Source: Trachythela sp. YZ-2020 (Eukaryota; Cnidaria; Anthozoa; Malacalcyonacea; Clavulariidae). Taken from it: 64,000 bases of DNA. Of the stretch, positions 10,901-20,939 are shown one piece after another. A program made the translations under genes and the position numbers. Under the pieces are notes generated by a model that was given only the letters and a program-made list of their open reading frames with translations, did not search any database and was not told the DNA's origin. Numbering within the stretch: position 1 is the first letter of the stretch; every line of letters begins with the position of its first letter. The stretch is from positions 3,100,001 through 3,164,000 of the forward strand of contig JADLSH010000382.1 in the NCBI GenBank assembly GCA_016169945.1, read 5' to 3'.

Positions 10901-13900
10901 TGCTAAAATTATTAGGGACAGGATTCACAGACTTGAGTCGTGTCGCTAGTATCATAATGAAAATTTTGAGTGGAAGCTTATCAAGACAGTTTATCTTTCA
11001 TATGTTCGTTGGTGTGAATTAATGAATTATTAAATTTAATCAATATAGTCGACATATATTTATCAACCGGCCGTGCTTTGTTAGTTTTGATTAATTATCT
11101 ATTACCTATTCTTATAAATACAATAGAATGCAATAACTTGCTAATGAGTAGCCGCACAATTCAACTTGCGTAAGTTACGTTCATATTTTTACTGAACTCA
11201 TGTACACAGGGGCAGATCCAGCAGAATAGGACGACTGATGCAGTAGGACACCCATTCACAGGGGCTCCGGGGAATCCTCCTCTGGGAAATTTTGAAATCT
11301 AGAACCTCGTAGACACGATTTCCTGCGTTCTGAACAAATATTTTATTACAATTTGTAGGTGGAAATCAGTAAAAAAATTCAAATTATATCGCAAAAAACA
11401 ATGTAGTTTTTCCGGATAAGAATAAATTTAGCTTCCTGTACAATACTGTAAGTTTGCCATAAAGTATTTAATATGTAGATTATAGCAGTTGTGGCAACAG
11501 GCAAATGGCAATATTATGGATCTATTTCAAAGTAGTTTGTTTTAGCATTTACAGTGCTTCGATCAGTGCTTCAATCTGTAAATATTCAACATACGCACGC
11601 CACATACAGTATGAGTGATATGACATTCTAGAAGAACGCTTTACAACAAAGATTGAAACAGGATATTCGGCAAACTTTATATTTTAATTAATGCAACGAT
11701 TGAAGTCGGTCTCTGAAACTATTTAGCCAGTCTTGCATAGCATTACGTGGCATAATGCGTCCAATTTAACAATGAATATCTTGAAACCGACTGCACATTT
11801 TGAGGCTGACTGGATCATGCACACCCCCCCCCCCACATTTACGCCCCTGAAGCAAGCATGTAAACTATTGGAAAAGCCTAAAAGTTGCCAATTACTGGCT
11901 TCTACCTATAAATAATCCATTACCAGCATACATTCTGTGTACAGAAGTTCGATGATCTCCAACATGAAGTTAAAAACATGGCTTGGCATACCAACATGAG
12001 ATTTAATGTCCTCTGGTCAGTCTGGTGTTCAACTCCTGTTTGCAACTGTTGCATGCATTTTTGACCATTCAGTAAATATTAGTTAGAGTATCATACAACT
12101 TCATCTTTCTGTTTATATAATGGCAGTGTGAGACTGTTGTTTATCTTGCTTTGGCATACACGCAGTATACTGTATATGGAATGCACCCTGATCACATGAT
12201 AAAAATACCATGAATGTCATATGACATCAAATATGATTTTTAATACAGTACGACTGCTGACCGCTATTGGCTAGAATGCAGTTTAGCAGACCCTAACAAA
12301 CTTTTTTAGGTTTGTGTTCTAAGAATTATTTATTAGCAGTGGTGATGCCAGGATCTATTTTTGGGGGGGCAAACAAATTCTAGGGGGATGTGGGAAAATT
12401 TTGAATTTTGGATGTCTAAAATGGCATTTCCTGCATTTTTGAGGCACTTGAAGAGAAATATAAAGGTTTTAATAAATCACTATACACCCCGTCAACCCCC
12501 CCCCCCCCTTTGTCACCAGATTTGGACGAATCTAGAAACCCATTCTGTAAAATATTGGGGGGGCACCCCCCTTTGCCGCCGCCACTGTTTATTAGGTTTA
12601 GGTTCACACAACAATGACTTAACAGAACTACAACACATGAGCTGACAGTATGTTATCGATGATGAGGTCTACTAAAGTGCCTTCAGTTTTGATGTTTTCT
12701 ATATATTTACTGCATAAATAATTTAATTTGAAACATATGCACAATTTCAAAACTTTCCATGCAGTCATTTTTGGTGGTGTGAAACTGTTGTTTGTCTTGC
12801 TTTGGTGGTTTACCCATATGGAATGTACAATTTATCTGCTCCGGACAACATGTTCATCTTTGAGAATTGTGCGCCAAAAAGATACAACTATAGGTAACAA
12901 AATAGAACAAAACAGGCGTTTGTGCGCCGATTTGTGCGCCAACCAACACCGTTGTGCACCGGACATGTCCGGCGCACACTCCTTTTATTCCATACTGGGT
13001 GGTTTACAATGGATGCACCCTGGTCAGACGATCAAATACCGACATAAAAGTCATATGACATCAAATATTTACTTGAGTATCATTAGGCCGATTTCCCTTC
13101 TTCAAATGTGAGTGGAGAGAAGGCAAAGAAGGCCACATACAAATCTTTATTTGATCGTATGTAAAAAAGCCTTAAATTGGCTATCAGACAAAAAAAATTG
13201 ATGTGTGTTTTTGATTGGTTAATGCTGATTTCATGATCATACTATTATTTATGACATCCCCCTGGGACATTTTGATTGGATACTAAATATGAACTTCACT
13301 TGGGGGCAAAAAAGCGGTCGGGTAAAGGTTTGTGAGCCTTGGTTAAATTAATCAAATATTGAAATATTGACATTTAAATATACAGTATGACTACCGTTTC
13401 TAAATGCTGTTGCTTTATAATATATATTCCCTTACCTTATTCAAAGCATCCCTCATAACTGGATATCTCTTTTCAGGTTTAGATCCATCTGTATTACAAT
13501 TATCATACTTGAGATAATCAACTTTCCAGCTAGCGTATGTATTTGCATCTGATACTTCATACTGCAGAGACCCAGGACGACCAGCGCATGTTTTAAACCC
13601 AGCATCACTATATACGCCAAACTTTAACCCTTCTCCATGTGCAAAGTCTGCTAATGGTGCGATACCATTAGGAAATGATACAGAATCTACAATAATTTTG
13701 CCGTCAGAGGATCTGTTCGCTGCCCAGCAATCGTCAATGTTGACATATTCATAGCCAACTTTACTAAGAGGCGAGATTGACAGCGCCCGTATCGTTTGTA
13801 AAATGATCTCTTCGTTAATTTTGCAGCCAAAATGATTCCATGAGTTCCAGCCCATTTGTGGAGTCAAACCTAGCCCATTGTCGAGGGCATCTACCAAAGA

Positions 13901-13948
13901 AAAACGCAAAAAGCAAAGCAAGAGTACTGCTGATGTTTTCTCGTCCAT
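4472..13948 (-). CDS. GH27 alpha-galactosidase, complete three-exon gene
   Basis: The predicted secreted or lysosomal enzyme hydrolyses terminal alpha-D-galactosyl residues. Exons 13948-13436, 9092-8892 and 4936-4472 join in phase 0 at AAG|gtaag, GAG|gtact and cag acceptors, giving 392 residues. Residues 1-21 form a signal peptide. Family motifs follow in order: [12 protein letters not shown] (29-40), NIDDCW (70-75), YLKYDNC (145-151, nucleophile D149), SWRTTGDI (198-205, acid/base D204), [10 protein letters not shown] and [11 protein letters not shown], then the C-terminal beta domain. The length matches the family. The sequence resembles plant and protist GH27 enzymes ([17 protein letters not shown]) more than vertebrate GLA. 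It could alternatively act on alpha-N-acetylgalactosamine. The ATG has a favourable context (A at -3, G at +4). No defect is visible. Confidence 0.92.
4977..5319. mobile_element. MITE in alpha-galactosidase intron 2
   Basis: The inverted ends GCGTACTTTTCATGAGCCG and its reverse complement lie 300 bp apart. It is non-coding and inserted only about 40 bp upstream of the exon 3 acceptor. Confidence 0.55.
5798..5945 (-). repeat. tRNA-derived SINE-like repeat
   Basis: The minus strand carries a tRNA-like A box (TAGCTCAGTTGGTAGAGC) followed by a degenerate B box. The left end TAGATGGCGCTACTC matches the repeat at 8171-8355. The acceptor-stem context is lost, so this is not a functional tRNA gene. 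Confidence 0.6.
5947..8105. mobile_element. Possible 2.2-kb TIR element or paired MITE ends in intron 2
   Basis: Inverted ends AGGCCCyG...CACACG and GGAGAAATCTG occur at 5947-6000 and 8045-8105, with AGTC adjacent on both sides. Internal pieces with the same TACGTGTGGAT motif at about 6085 and 6510 suggest nested or decayed copies. No protein is recognisable between the ends. Confidence 0.4.
8171..8355 (-). repeat. tRNA-like repeat bounded by short inverted repeats
   Basis: The minus strand has an A-box-like GTAGCTAACTTGGTAGAAC, an anticodon-arm-like stretch and the B box GCTCGATTCCCACC. The whole unit is enclosed by inverted ends TAGATGACGCTA...CTCCGAG (8171-8194 and 8337-8355). It sits in intron 2 of the alpha-galactosidase. 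SINEs do not normally have inverted ends, so it may be a MITE that captured a tRNA-type promoter. Confidence 0.6.
8480..8815. repeat. AAAGACTTT-rich low-complexity stretch
   Basis: Repeated TTTCAAAGACTTT and TTAAAGAC words fill the stretch just downstream of exon 2. There is no gene. It ends about 75 bp from the donor site. Confidence 0.5.
8892..9092 (-). CDS. Alpha-galactosidase exon 2
   Basis: 67 codons between the acceptor TTCTAG before 9092 and the donor GTACTG at 8891. It encodes [11 protein letters not shown], the acid/base Asp204 in RTTGDI and [10 protein letters not shown]. The intron upstream is 4343 bp (9093-13435). Confidence 0.93.
9215..9458. mobile_element. GGGCCGGTTGTTCAAA-type MITE
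   Basis: The ends CTGGGGCCGGTTGTTCAAAA and the inverse are about 45 bp long and flank 150 bp of AT-rich DNA. Similar ends are common in marine-invertebrate MITEs. The target duplication is not clear. It lies in intron 1 close to exon 2. Confidence 0.7.
9459..10604. other. Intron 1 sequence without recognisable feature
   Basis: AT-rich intron sequence with a short AAT microsatellite near 10350. I see no exon or mobile-element terminus. Confidence 0.4.
10605..11849. mobile_element. Non-autonomous hAT-type element, exact 8-bp TSD
   Basis: It begins CAGGGGCGTACAT and ends ATTTACGCCCCTG. The 8-base direct repeat AAGCAAGC occurs exactly on both sides (10597-10604 and 11850-11857). These ends and the 8-bp duplication are hAT hallmarks. 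The 1245-bp interior has no transposase. It is located in intron 1 of the alpha-galactosidase. Confidence 0.8.
12120..13075. repeat. Degenerate direct duplication, about 650-bp offset
   Basis: Blocks at about 12125-12235 and 12775-13065 share GACTGTTGTTTrTCTTGCTTTGG, ATGGATGCACCCTG and GTCATATGACATCAAATAT in the same order. They flank the hAT-type MITE at 12337-12587. No coding signal is visible. Confidence 0.5.
12337..12587. mobile_element. hAT-type MITE, exact 8-bp TSD
   Basis: A 251-bp element with ends CAGTGGTGATG...CGCCGCCACTG. TTTATTAG is present on both sides (12329-12336 and 12588-12595). The interior has G-runs near the left end and C-runs near the right end. Confidence 0.75.
13436..13948 (-). 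CDS. Alpha-galactosidase exon 1
   Basis: 171 codons, phase 0 at the 3' end (donor GTAAGG at 13435-13430). It encodes the signal peptide, most of the N-terminal half of the TIM barrel and the nucleophile Asp149 in LKYDNC. Confidence 0.93.
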
Positions 13949-14078
13949 TTTGTAATTTTATATTATGCAATGGTGTATGAGTACTTTATGTTGTGTAGAT
14001 ATAATGGCTCCATTTCTCAGATTTTAAAACCTCAAAAGGGCGTATATACTTCATGGTAAGCTACATATAGTCGCCCTA
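13949..14078 (-). promoter_or_regulatory. Presumed alpha-galactosidase promoter and 5' leader
   Basis: Only about 130 bp separate the start codon from repeat family B. The segment is AT-rich with no clear TATA box. The assignment rests on position only. Confidence 0.3.
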
Positions 14079-15475
14079 CTAGAAATACATGCATGCAGTA
14101 ACCCCTCGCCACAGCTAAACAACGACAGTTCCCCTCTGGACAGTTCCTAAACATTTCTAATCTTTTCGTTGCAAAATCTGCATGCAAAGAATGATTTGTT
14201 CAAAACCAGAATAGACTTAGTCAGAATGAGATCGTGAATGGGTAAAAAGAGGCTACGAGAGCTAGGGTTTTTTAATTGCTTAACTGGAAAATATGGCAGT
14301 TGCACCAGAATTTTTACTACTGGAAATGGCATTCCGTAAATTAGTGGCCTACTGACCGAGTCTGTTTATATATCTGGGTTTCAGACAAAATTTTGGCGGG
14401 GAAAACGATATTGAATCCCCCCCTCCTCCAAAGGATATTACCATTTAAATGGAGTACTTGACGTAATTACTAAGTGATTCCGTATTTCCGTTCAGTTCCG
14501 TGCCATGACAATTTTAATCATATTACGGTAATAGTTTGGAAGGAAAACAAAGGAAAACTGGAAGAAAATTTAAATATTAAGGAATTATATAAAGGAATTT
14601 TAAGGATTTTTGCAAGGACAAACAATGGAAATTTGTTTCAAACTGTGGAAGCACTGTAGTCATGGCAACACGATCAGTAAGAAAATGTTTTTTACAGTTT
14701 TTACTTTTTAGCGTACAAATTACACTACAAAACCGGCAATGTAGTTAAAATATTAATGGTTTTAACAATAGAATACTGAAATATATCATGTAGGTATGTT
14801 ATTATGCATTCTAATATTTTATTTTAATGTAAAATTGAAAAATTCAACCGTCCGTTCAATATAAAACGTTTCGTAAAGTTCATAAAACTGCATTTACCTA
14901 TAAATTCCTTTTTGAAATGAAATCTTGCGGTTGAAAGTATACAATTCTCTCGTAAAAATGGTTCCGCTTTCCTTTTAATTTATAGCTTTTCGTAACATAA
15001 AATATAGGATACTTGAACTGGAATAAAACGAGACTGACTATTTATATAAAGCAACAGTTTTTAAAACAACAATGAATCAATGATAATATGCCATGAACAA
15101 ATACATCAACAATTATAACAAACTCGCCTTATATTTTCGCTCATATATCTCTTCTTATCCTTTTATATAAAGCAAAAGCGATAAAACTCGCCTCACAGCT
15201 CCTATTTATAAAGTCCTTAAAAGCGATTTTGAAATAATCAGAATTTCTCATAAAAATCTTTGCTCATTCCGCTCCTGACAATAACAGCCCACGCGATGTC
15301 CACGAAAAGTTCACGAAATTCGCGAAAACGTTCACCCATGACACCCATGAAACATAGCCACACGCCAGGAACTTTCGTTTCGCATAGCTTTCTTTTTTCC
15401 CCGGGTGTAATAAATAGCCGAGCGGAATTAGTACCCTGGCACGGCGCTTCGCGCCGGCTCGGGGATTATATTATT
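14079..15475. repeat. Repeat family B, copy B1 (uninterrupted)
   Basis: About 1.4 kb that recurs inverted at 50112-50242 plus 54408-56135. Shared landmarks include ACTAGAAATACATGC at one end, the TTGCGGTTGAAAG block, and AGCCGAGCGGAATTAGTACCC near the other end followed by a GCGCTTCGCGCC palindrome. No protein is recognised. B1 represents the empty site for the family A insertion seen in B2. A further piece lies at 31930-32065. Confidence 0.75.
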
Positions 15476-15516
15476 ACGTAACATACATATATGCATATAC
15501 ATTACATAATTATGCA

Positions 15517-15560
15517 TATAGTCGCCCTGCATATAGTCGCCCTGCATATAGTCGCCATAC
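15517..15560 (+). repeat. Short tandem repeat CATATAGTCGCCCTG
   Basis: Three 15-base units in a row. The same TATAGTCGCCCT word occurs at 14068, just before copy B1. Confidence 0.7.
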
Positions 15561-15577
15561 TATAATATATGTACTTG

Positions 15578-16057
15578 GATATCTTCGTGTACTTGGATGA
15601 CATGCACTTCTACAACTTGGTACACTTGGTACACTTGGTACACTTGATACACTTGATACACTTGATACACTTGATACACTTGGTACACTTGGTACACTTG
15701 GATAACTTCATGCACTTCTACAACTTGGTACACTTGGTACACTTGGATGACTTCATGCACTTCTACAACTTGGTGCACTTCGCTAACTTCATGCACTTCG
15801 ATAACTTGGTACACTTCTATAACTTCATACACTTCTATAACTTGGTACACTTGGATAACTTCATGCACTTGGATAACTTCATGCACTTCTACAACTTGGT
15901 ACACTTGGTGCACTTCGCTAACTTCATGCACTTCGATAACTTGGTACACTTGGATGACTTCATGCACTTCGACAACTTGGTGCACTTCGCTAACTTCATG
16001 CACTTCGATAACTTGGTACACTTCTATAACTTCATACACTTCTATAACTTGGTACAC
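15578..16057. repeat. Minisatellite with 9/18-bp period, open on both strands
   Basis: The first part repeats the 9-mer CACTTGGTA. The rest alternates 18-bp units built on ACTTCATGCACTTC and AACTTGGTACACTT. Because the period is a multiple of three, long reading frames appear on both strands: a six-residue (Y/H)(Q/E)V(I/S/V)EV repeat on the minus strand and HFYNLV-type repeats on the plus strand. I take these as by-products. Confidence 0.85.
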
Positions 16058-16069
16058 CGTGGATTTTGA

Positions 16070-17587
16070 AGGATATTTTTGCTCGATTATGGATATTTAT
16101 GATATTCATGATTCTTTATTCTCTCGCCAACGAGAGAGGGGCGGGGAGGAGGGACAGAGAGTCAAATACCCATGGCCCGGGCTGTTCAGAGGGGAAAGTG
16201 CGCCTATCCGTTCAATATACTCTACATTTCTGGACTAAATGGTATATAATAGACTGTATATTCTCAGTAGTTTTTGTCCTACGATAACACTTCGAACTAT
16301 ATAAAATCTTACGCAGGAAATTCGCCGGCGATATAGTGGAGCCAGAACACTGCACAACGTTCACGTCTCTGGCGAACGTTCGGTAAGACTGAGGGGCCCC
16401 GCGTTCACAAACCTGTCCAAGGTCTCGCCGACCTTGGGATTTTGAGAGGGATTTTGCGGATTTTTGAAGAGATTTTGGGATTTTCAGAGATTTTATGGCA
16501 ATTTTAGGATTAAGAAATTGTATGGGTTTTTCGGATGACCGGCTTGTCTAGAATGGTCTAAAATGCTAGATTTTGATGCCGATGAAATAGGATGCCAGTT
16601 AGAGCAGATATCATGCCTAGTTTTAGTGTGCAGTGATAACCAATTTGTGCGGTGATACAGTGAAAGTGTGCTGTGGTAACATTTGTTGTGATAAATTCTT
16701 AATTAACACCAACTAAATATCCTATTGAACCTGATGCGTTTAAGAAATTCTTGTCATGGATTGCTTTACTGGGAGAACTGGCGTAGCAAATCTAGGGAAA
16801 GTTGTTATGCAAAGTCGACCTGGTCTACCATCAATCCTTATTATCAGGATATTCAAATTGACACATTGCGCACAGTAAGTTTGCGCGCAGGTACAATTAA
16901 AGAGAATTATTAAGGACTCATACAACATGACGGCTGAAAGCAATTTGTCCAGGTATTTGCTCGATATATTGCGGATATCTTATATAATTTACGATATAGT
17001 TAACTCGTACTTAAAATCCAACCCTCCTTTGCTTTAGCGTGTGAACGATTTTAATAAACCAATTCATAGTTGTTATTTACCCTAACCATGCAGCAAATAT
17101 GCAAAACTAGAATGCATAGTTAGTGCAGAATCTATACATGATAATAAATATGAAATTTATCTAGCCGAATTATTTGCAGTCATACGCTGTTTGGCATAGA
17201 ATAAACACGCCTTCAGCGTCGTGTTCGTTTCAGCAATATGAGCGAGATATCATGTTACAAAGTCCTAAATGTAAAACGTTCATTGGCTGCTTTAGGCCAA
17301 TTTACGTAATATACGAATAAAAAAGCTTAAGTCCCGGTGATCACTCAGCTTGGGAGTTAAATACAAACGTAAATGCAAACTTTCATGGTTCGACTGATTA
17401 TACCATCAACTTTAACAACGTCAATGACTCAACGAGAAAGGAAGAACCGAACAGTCGTCTAACTTACTTCAAACAAATGCAAGATGTCCTTCCAGTTGTT
17501 CTTCTCTTCAAAGTCTTCTTCGGTTTAACTATGGGACAGAAAATGGGTGTCTGTTATGCTTGCGCTTAAACTCATTGGAGATGCTTA
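16070..17587. other. Intergenic DNA, no supported gene
   Basis: Mixed sequence with a G/A-rich stretch near 16130-16165. A plus-strand stretch at 17345-17470 reads as an Asn-rich peptide but has no supporting splice sites or family match. Confidence 0.4.
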
Positions 17588-17864
17588 AGGCTGGTTTCCG
17601 TATGATCGTTACGATCGCTTCAATCGTTACGATCGCTGAAAAAATTTACCAGCGATCATAGCGATTATATGGAAATCAGTTAGTTGGCGATTGCAGCGAC
17701 CGTAACGATCGTGATCGCTGAGATAGAAAAATTTCTATCTCAGCGATCACGATCGTTGCGATCGTTGCGGTCGCTGCTATCGCCAACTAACTGATTTCCA
17801 TATAATCGCTATGATCGCTGGTAAATTTTTTCAGCGATCGTAACGATCATATGGAAACCAGCCT
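17588..17864. mobile_element. PIF/Harbinger-like MITE with TTA TSD
   Basis: A 277-bp near-perfect palindrome starting AGGCTGGTTTCC with repeated CGATCGTTACGATCG words. TTA flanks both sides (17585-17587 and 17865-17867). A 3-bp TWA duplication is typical of Harbinger elements. Confidence 0.75.
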
Positions 17865-18251
17865 TTAATATACCAGATTGATTTCCGATTGGTTAATGCA
17901 TGCTACCTAATAACGCATAAACAACCAAGTTAGGCTTCACTGACTTTGTTAGATAGGGACTATTTATGCTAGCTCAGCTTCAACATTTACGTCATCAAAT
18001 TTCATGTTGGCATTATCTATTTAAAAAAAAAGTATAGGTTATTTGCCGTCTAAGGCGCTTTACATACGACAGACCCCTATATCCAGTAAATTAATACGGA
18101 AAATATTCCGTTACGCATCCCACCCTAACAAACCTACTTTGTTAAAACCAAGTCGACGGTCGCCTACACGAGCAAGGATGTTAGTTATAAAAAAATACAT
18201 ACCCCGAATACAGCAATGGCTATGTTAATGTAATTAATCTTATAACCTTAA

Positions 18252-18705
18252 AGGGATATGGCAATAAAACTTTAGTTTATCTCATTTGAAATAACTTTTA
18301 AAATTATATATCAATCTCCCTTACCGATTTGCGTATTTTGCTTAGTTTTAGTGACGTCACAAGCAGGGTTAGCCATACAAAACGACTCCTAGGTGACTAA
18401 ATAACAATTAGTAGATGTTTAAAAAGTTGTAAGTCAATTTGTTATTCGAAATGGTGACCGAAGTATCATTTTGGGCTTATAATGACCATTGGCTTTCTGA
18501 ATAAAATACTTGCGTGACCCTGCTTGTGACGTAACATGCATATCCACAAAAATCCAAGATGGCGGGCAGCTCGCTGATTTATGATTATTTATGTCCAAAT
18601 TTTATCAAGAACTAAGAAAGATACGAAAAATCGGTAAGGGAGATTTATATATAATTTTAAAAGTTCTTTCAAATGAGACAAACTAAATTCTTATTGCCAT
18701 ATCCT
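18252..18705. mobile_element. Kolobok-type MITE with TTAA TSD
   Basis: The 454-bp element starts AGGGATATGGCAATAA and ends with the near-inverse (about 85-bp TIRs). TTAA is duplicated at 18248-18251 and 18706-18709. The ends start with AGG, as in the element at 22564-26463. The subterminal region contains GTGACGTCAC. Confidence 0.7.
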
Positions 18706-18883
18706 TTAACATATTTTACTGTTTATAGGAATACGCCTAAGTTTGAGATCGACAGAGTACGACCTAGATTAAACTGCATATTTTTGCATAAAAAGCTAGC
18801 CGGCTACATGTTGCATCGCCGAGTGGCCCTACTGGTGGTCTCTATACTGTGTCGTTGCTACCCAATTCACAACTTTGGATAAC

Positions 18884-19072
18884 CACATGCCTAGTTACCA
18901 CAGGCACGAGTGTTCTCTAGTTTGCGAAAACGAAGAATAGAACAAAGGTAACTAAGCATTAAAATTATGTATAAGACTCGCTATTCACTCATGTTGATCA
19001 TTCTAATGCTTATAGTTACCTTCGTTCTATTATATGTTTTCGCAAACTAGAACAATAGGAACTAGGCATGTG
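18884..19072. mobile_element. MITE with CACATGCCTAGTT ends
   Basis: The inverted arms share CACATGCCTAGTT, CTAGTTTGCGAAAAC and GGTAACTA blocks. It is non-coding and abuts the TLDc pseudogene on its left. Confidence 0.6.
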
Positions 19073-19104
19073 ACTATGAGTTAACCAAAATTGTGAATTC
19101 GGTA

Positions 19105-19466
19105 TTAACAAGTGTTAGCCAAATTTGTCTATAAGGCAAGTTCTCTCGACAATTCGTTGTCCTTGAATTCAACGGCACAATAGCAAAGATGACATTGCAC
19201 CCTTTAAATCCCCAGTCTACCAAAACAACGCGAATGCAATATATATCAACAACGGTTATGGTCCCACGTTTGGAGGTGGCCATGACTTTTACATGCTAAC
19301 AACGCCAATGGTGGAACATCCTCGTATATCAACTTCGGTCACACCTATAAACCACCATCTGCATGGTTATTCGTACCACACAGTCCAAGCCAAAAATTTG
19401 TTGGCAGGAGCTTATAACTTCACCCCTACTGATGTTGAAGTTTATTACTTTGTAAACGATGAGTAG
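19105..19466 (+). pseudogene. TLDc-domain protein fragment
   Basis: Three consecutive frames spell a TLDc domain: FVYKASS (near 19121), then IYINNGYGPTFGGGHDFYM, then ANNANGGTSSYINFGHTYKPP, then NLLAGAYNFTPTDVEVYYF up to the stop at 19464-19466. At least two single-base deletions (after the FYM codons and after KPP) break the frame. The N-terminal half of the domain is missing or unrecognisable. TLDc proteins are linked to oxidative-stress resistance and V-ATPase regulation and form expanded families in cnidarians. This copy looks dead. Confidence 0.7.
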
Positions 19467-19511
19467 AACGACGAATTCTATCTTTTACGAAACATGCATG
19501 TCTGCAGATTT

Positions 19512-19514
<3 letters not shown>

Positions 19515-19545
<31 letters not shown>
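19515..19545. repeat. (TA)n microsatellite
   Basis: About fifteen TA units. Confidence 0.9.
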
Positions 19546-19549
<4 letters not shown>

Positions 19550-19659
19550 TTAACAAAATGTAGGTGCTTCTGTGTTGGGAAAAATAACTGAAATAAAAGA
19601 AGTTTATATTAATTCCAATTCTTTGCAAGTATGAATAGAGAGAGTTCTGCAGCATTACA

Positions 19660-20650
19660 ACCAACAATTTAATTGCCACTAATAGGCGTGCATTGTAACC
19701 CACAACGCACTTGTTTGAACGCGTCTTCGCCTTTTGCATGCAATAACAGTGTGACACAGAATAAGAGCTTTAAAATCCTAAGTTTATCAGAAAGCGGAAA
19801 GTGTAGCTCAAAAACGCAATGCAAAAGCCAGCAAACCTCAAAAATCGGGCGAACGCAACCAAAAATCAATTTCACTGCAGCTGAGGTTTGAATTAACCTT
19901 TTTGGCGGTTAAAATTCACCATTCAAAGGCGACAAATGACACAACAAACTGGTCTGTTCCGCTTTGTAGCGGCCACTTCGACCTTCTTGCCAATTAAAAC
20001 ATTTCGAAAATATGATCTGTTGGTTTTTCGTGCTTTGAAATTTTATCTTTTCTAATAAGATTTCAGTAATCTTTGGAAAATGATTTAACTAACTAGCAAT
20101 TTGATTGACTAATTCAGCGCGTCCTTTATGACGCAATAAAGCACGGCCACTGTTTTGATTGCGTCCCCGCTTGTTAAATTTTCCTAGGGACTTGTCAATA
20201 CATATGAACAAAATTATAATAGTTTTAAATCCAAAGTCTGTCAGAAAGCAAGAAAAAGAGATGCAATAAGCCAGCCAACAAATGACAACGGGACAAACGG
20301 CGAATAAAGATTCTTAGCTGTTTCTGAAATATACTTTTTTGCTTGAAAGTTCGCATTCAATGGCGATAAGAAACGCGAAAATCTGTTCTATTTTGACATT
20401 CAAAGGTACAAAATCTCTGTTTAAACACAAACCAGACCAAATTTATCCACTGTTCTAGGTGCAAAAATTAAAATTAACCATTTTGCCATTGATTTAGATA
20501 ACACTGTGTCTATAGTTTTTAAGCTGTCAAGATGCAACGACAAAAACCTACACAAATACGACATGTTTATGGATTTCTTGACCGTTTCAACCGTTTCAAC
20601 AGTTTTTGTGCCTTTTTAATCCCTAATTTTTGTTGAGTTGCACGTCTTTC
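19660..20650. repeat. Degenerate direct duplication, about 455-bp offset
   Basis: Segments at about 19760-19990 and 20215-20400 share ordered blocks (TTTAAAATCC/TTTAAATCC, CAGAAAGC, ATGCAA.AGCCAGC, GGCGA.AA). There is no coding signal. The rest of the span to 20760 is featureless. Confidence 0.4.
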
Positions 20651-20762
20651 GCTCCTGCCAAGCAATGAAAACATTGAAAAGCTTGCGAGTTACGTTAGTG
20701 ATTACACATGTTAGGAGAATATCAATATTGATCTTTGAACAAAATTGTTTACTGTGCTTAGA

Positions 20763-20939
20763 AAAACTCGTCTAGTGCTTTTATGGTGCGATAAAGCACT
20801 CATGGAACGTTGGGAGAACACTCGAGAAGCGTGTAAAACACTCGGCTACGCCTCGTGTTTTACACGCTTCTCGAGTGTTCTCCCAACGTTCCATGAGTAC
20901 AAGTGCTTTATCGCACCATAAAAGCACTAGACGAGTTTT
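20763..20939. mobile_element. Long-hairpin MITE
   Basis: Two arms of about 85 bp starting AAAACTCGTCTAGTGC fold around CGGCTACGCCTCG. Only a few mismatches separate the arms, so the copy is recent. It resembles the hairpin at 2391-2577 in design but not in sequence. Confidence 0.7.

Noticed and set aside
15560..16069. Long frames on both strands
   Set aside because: They follow from a minisatellite whose period is a multiple of three. No start context, domain or splice signal supports translation.
17345..17520. Asn-rich peptide and a minus-strand EEDFEEKNNWKDILHLFE stretch as exons
   Set aside because: No family match or consistent acceptor/donor pair was found; the evidence is too weak to annotate.
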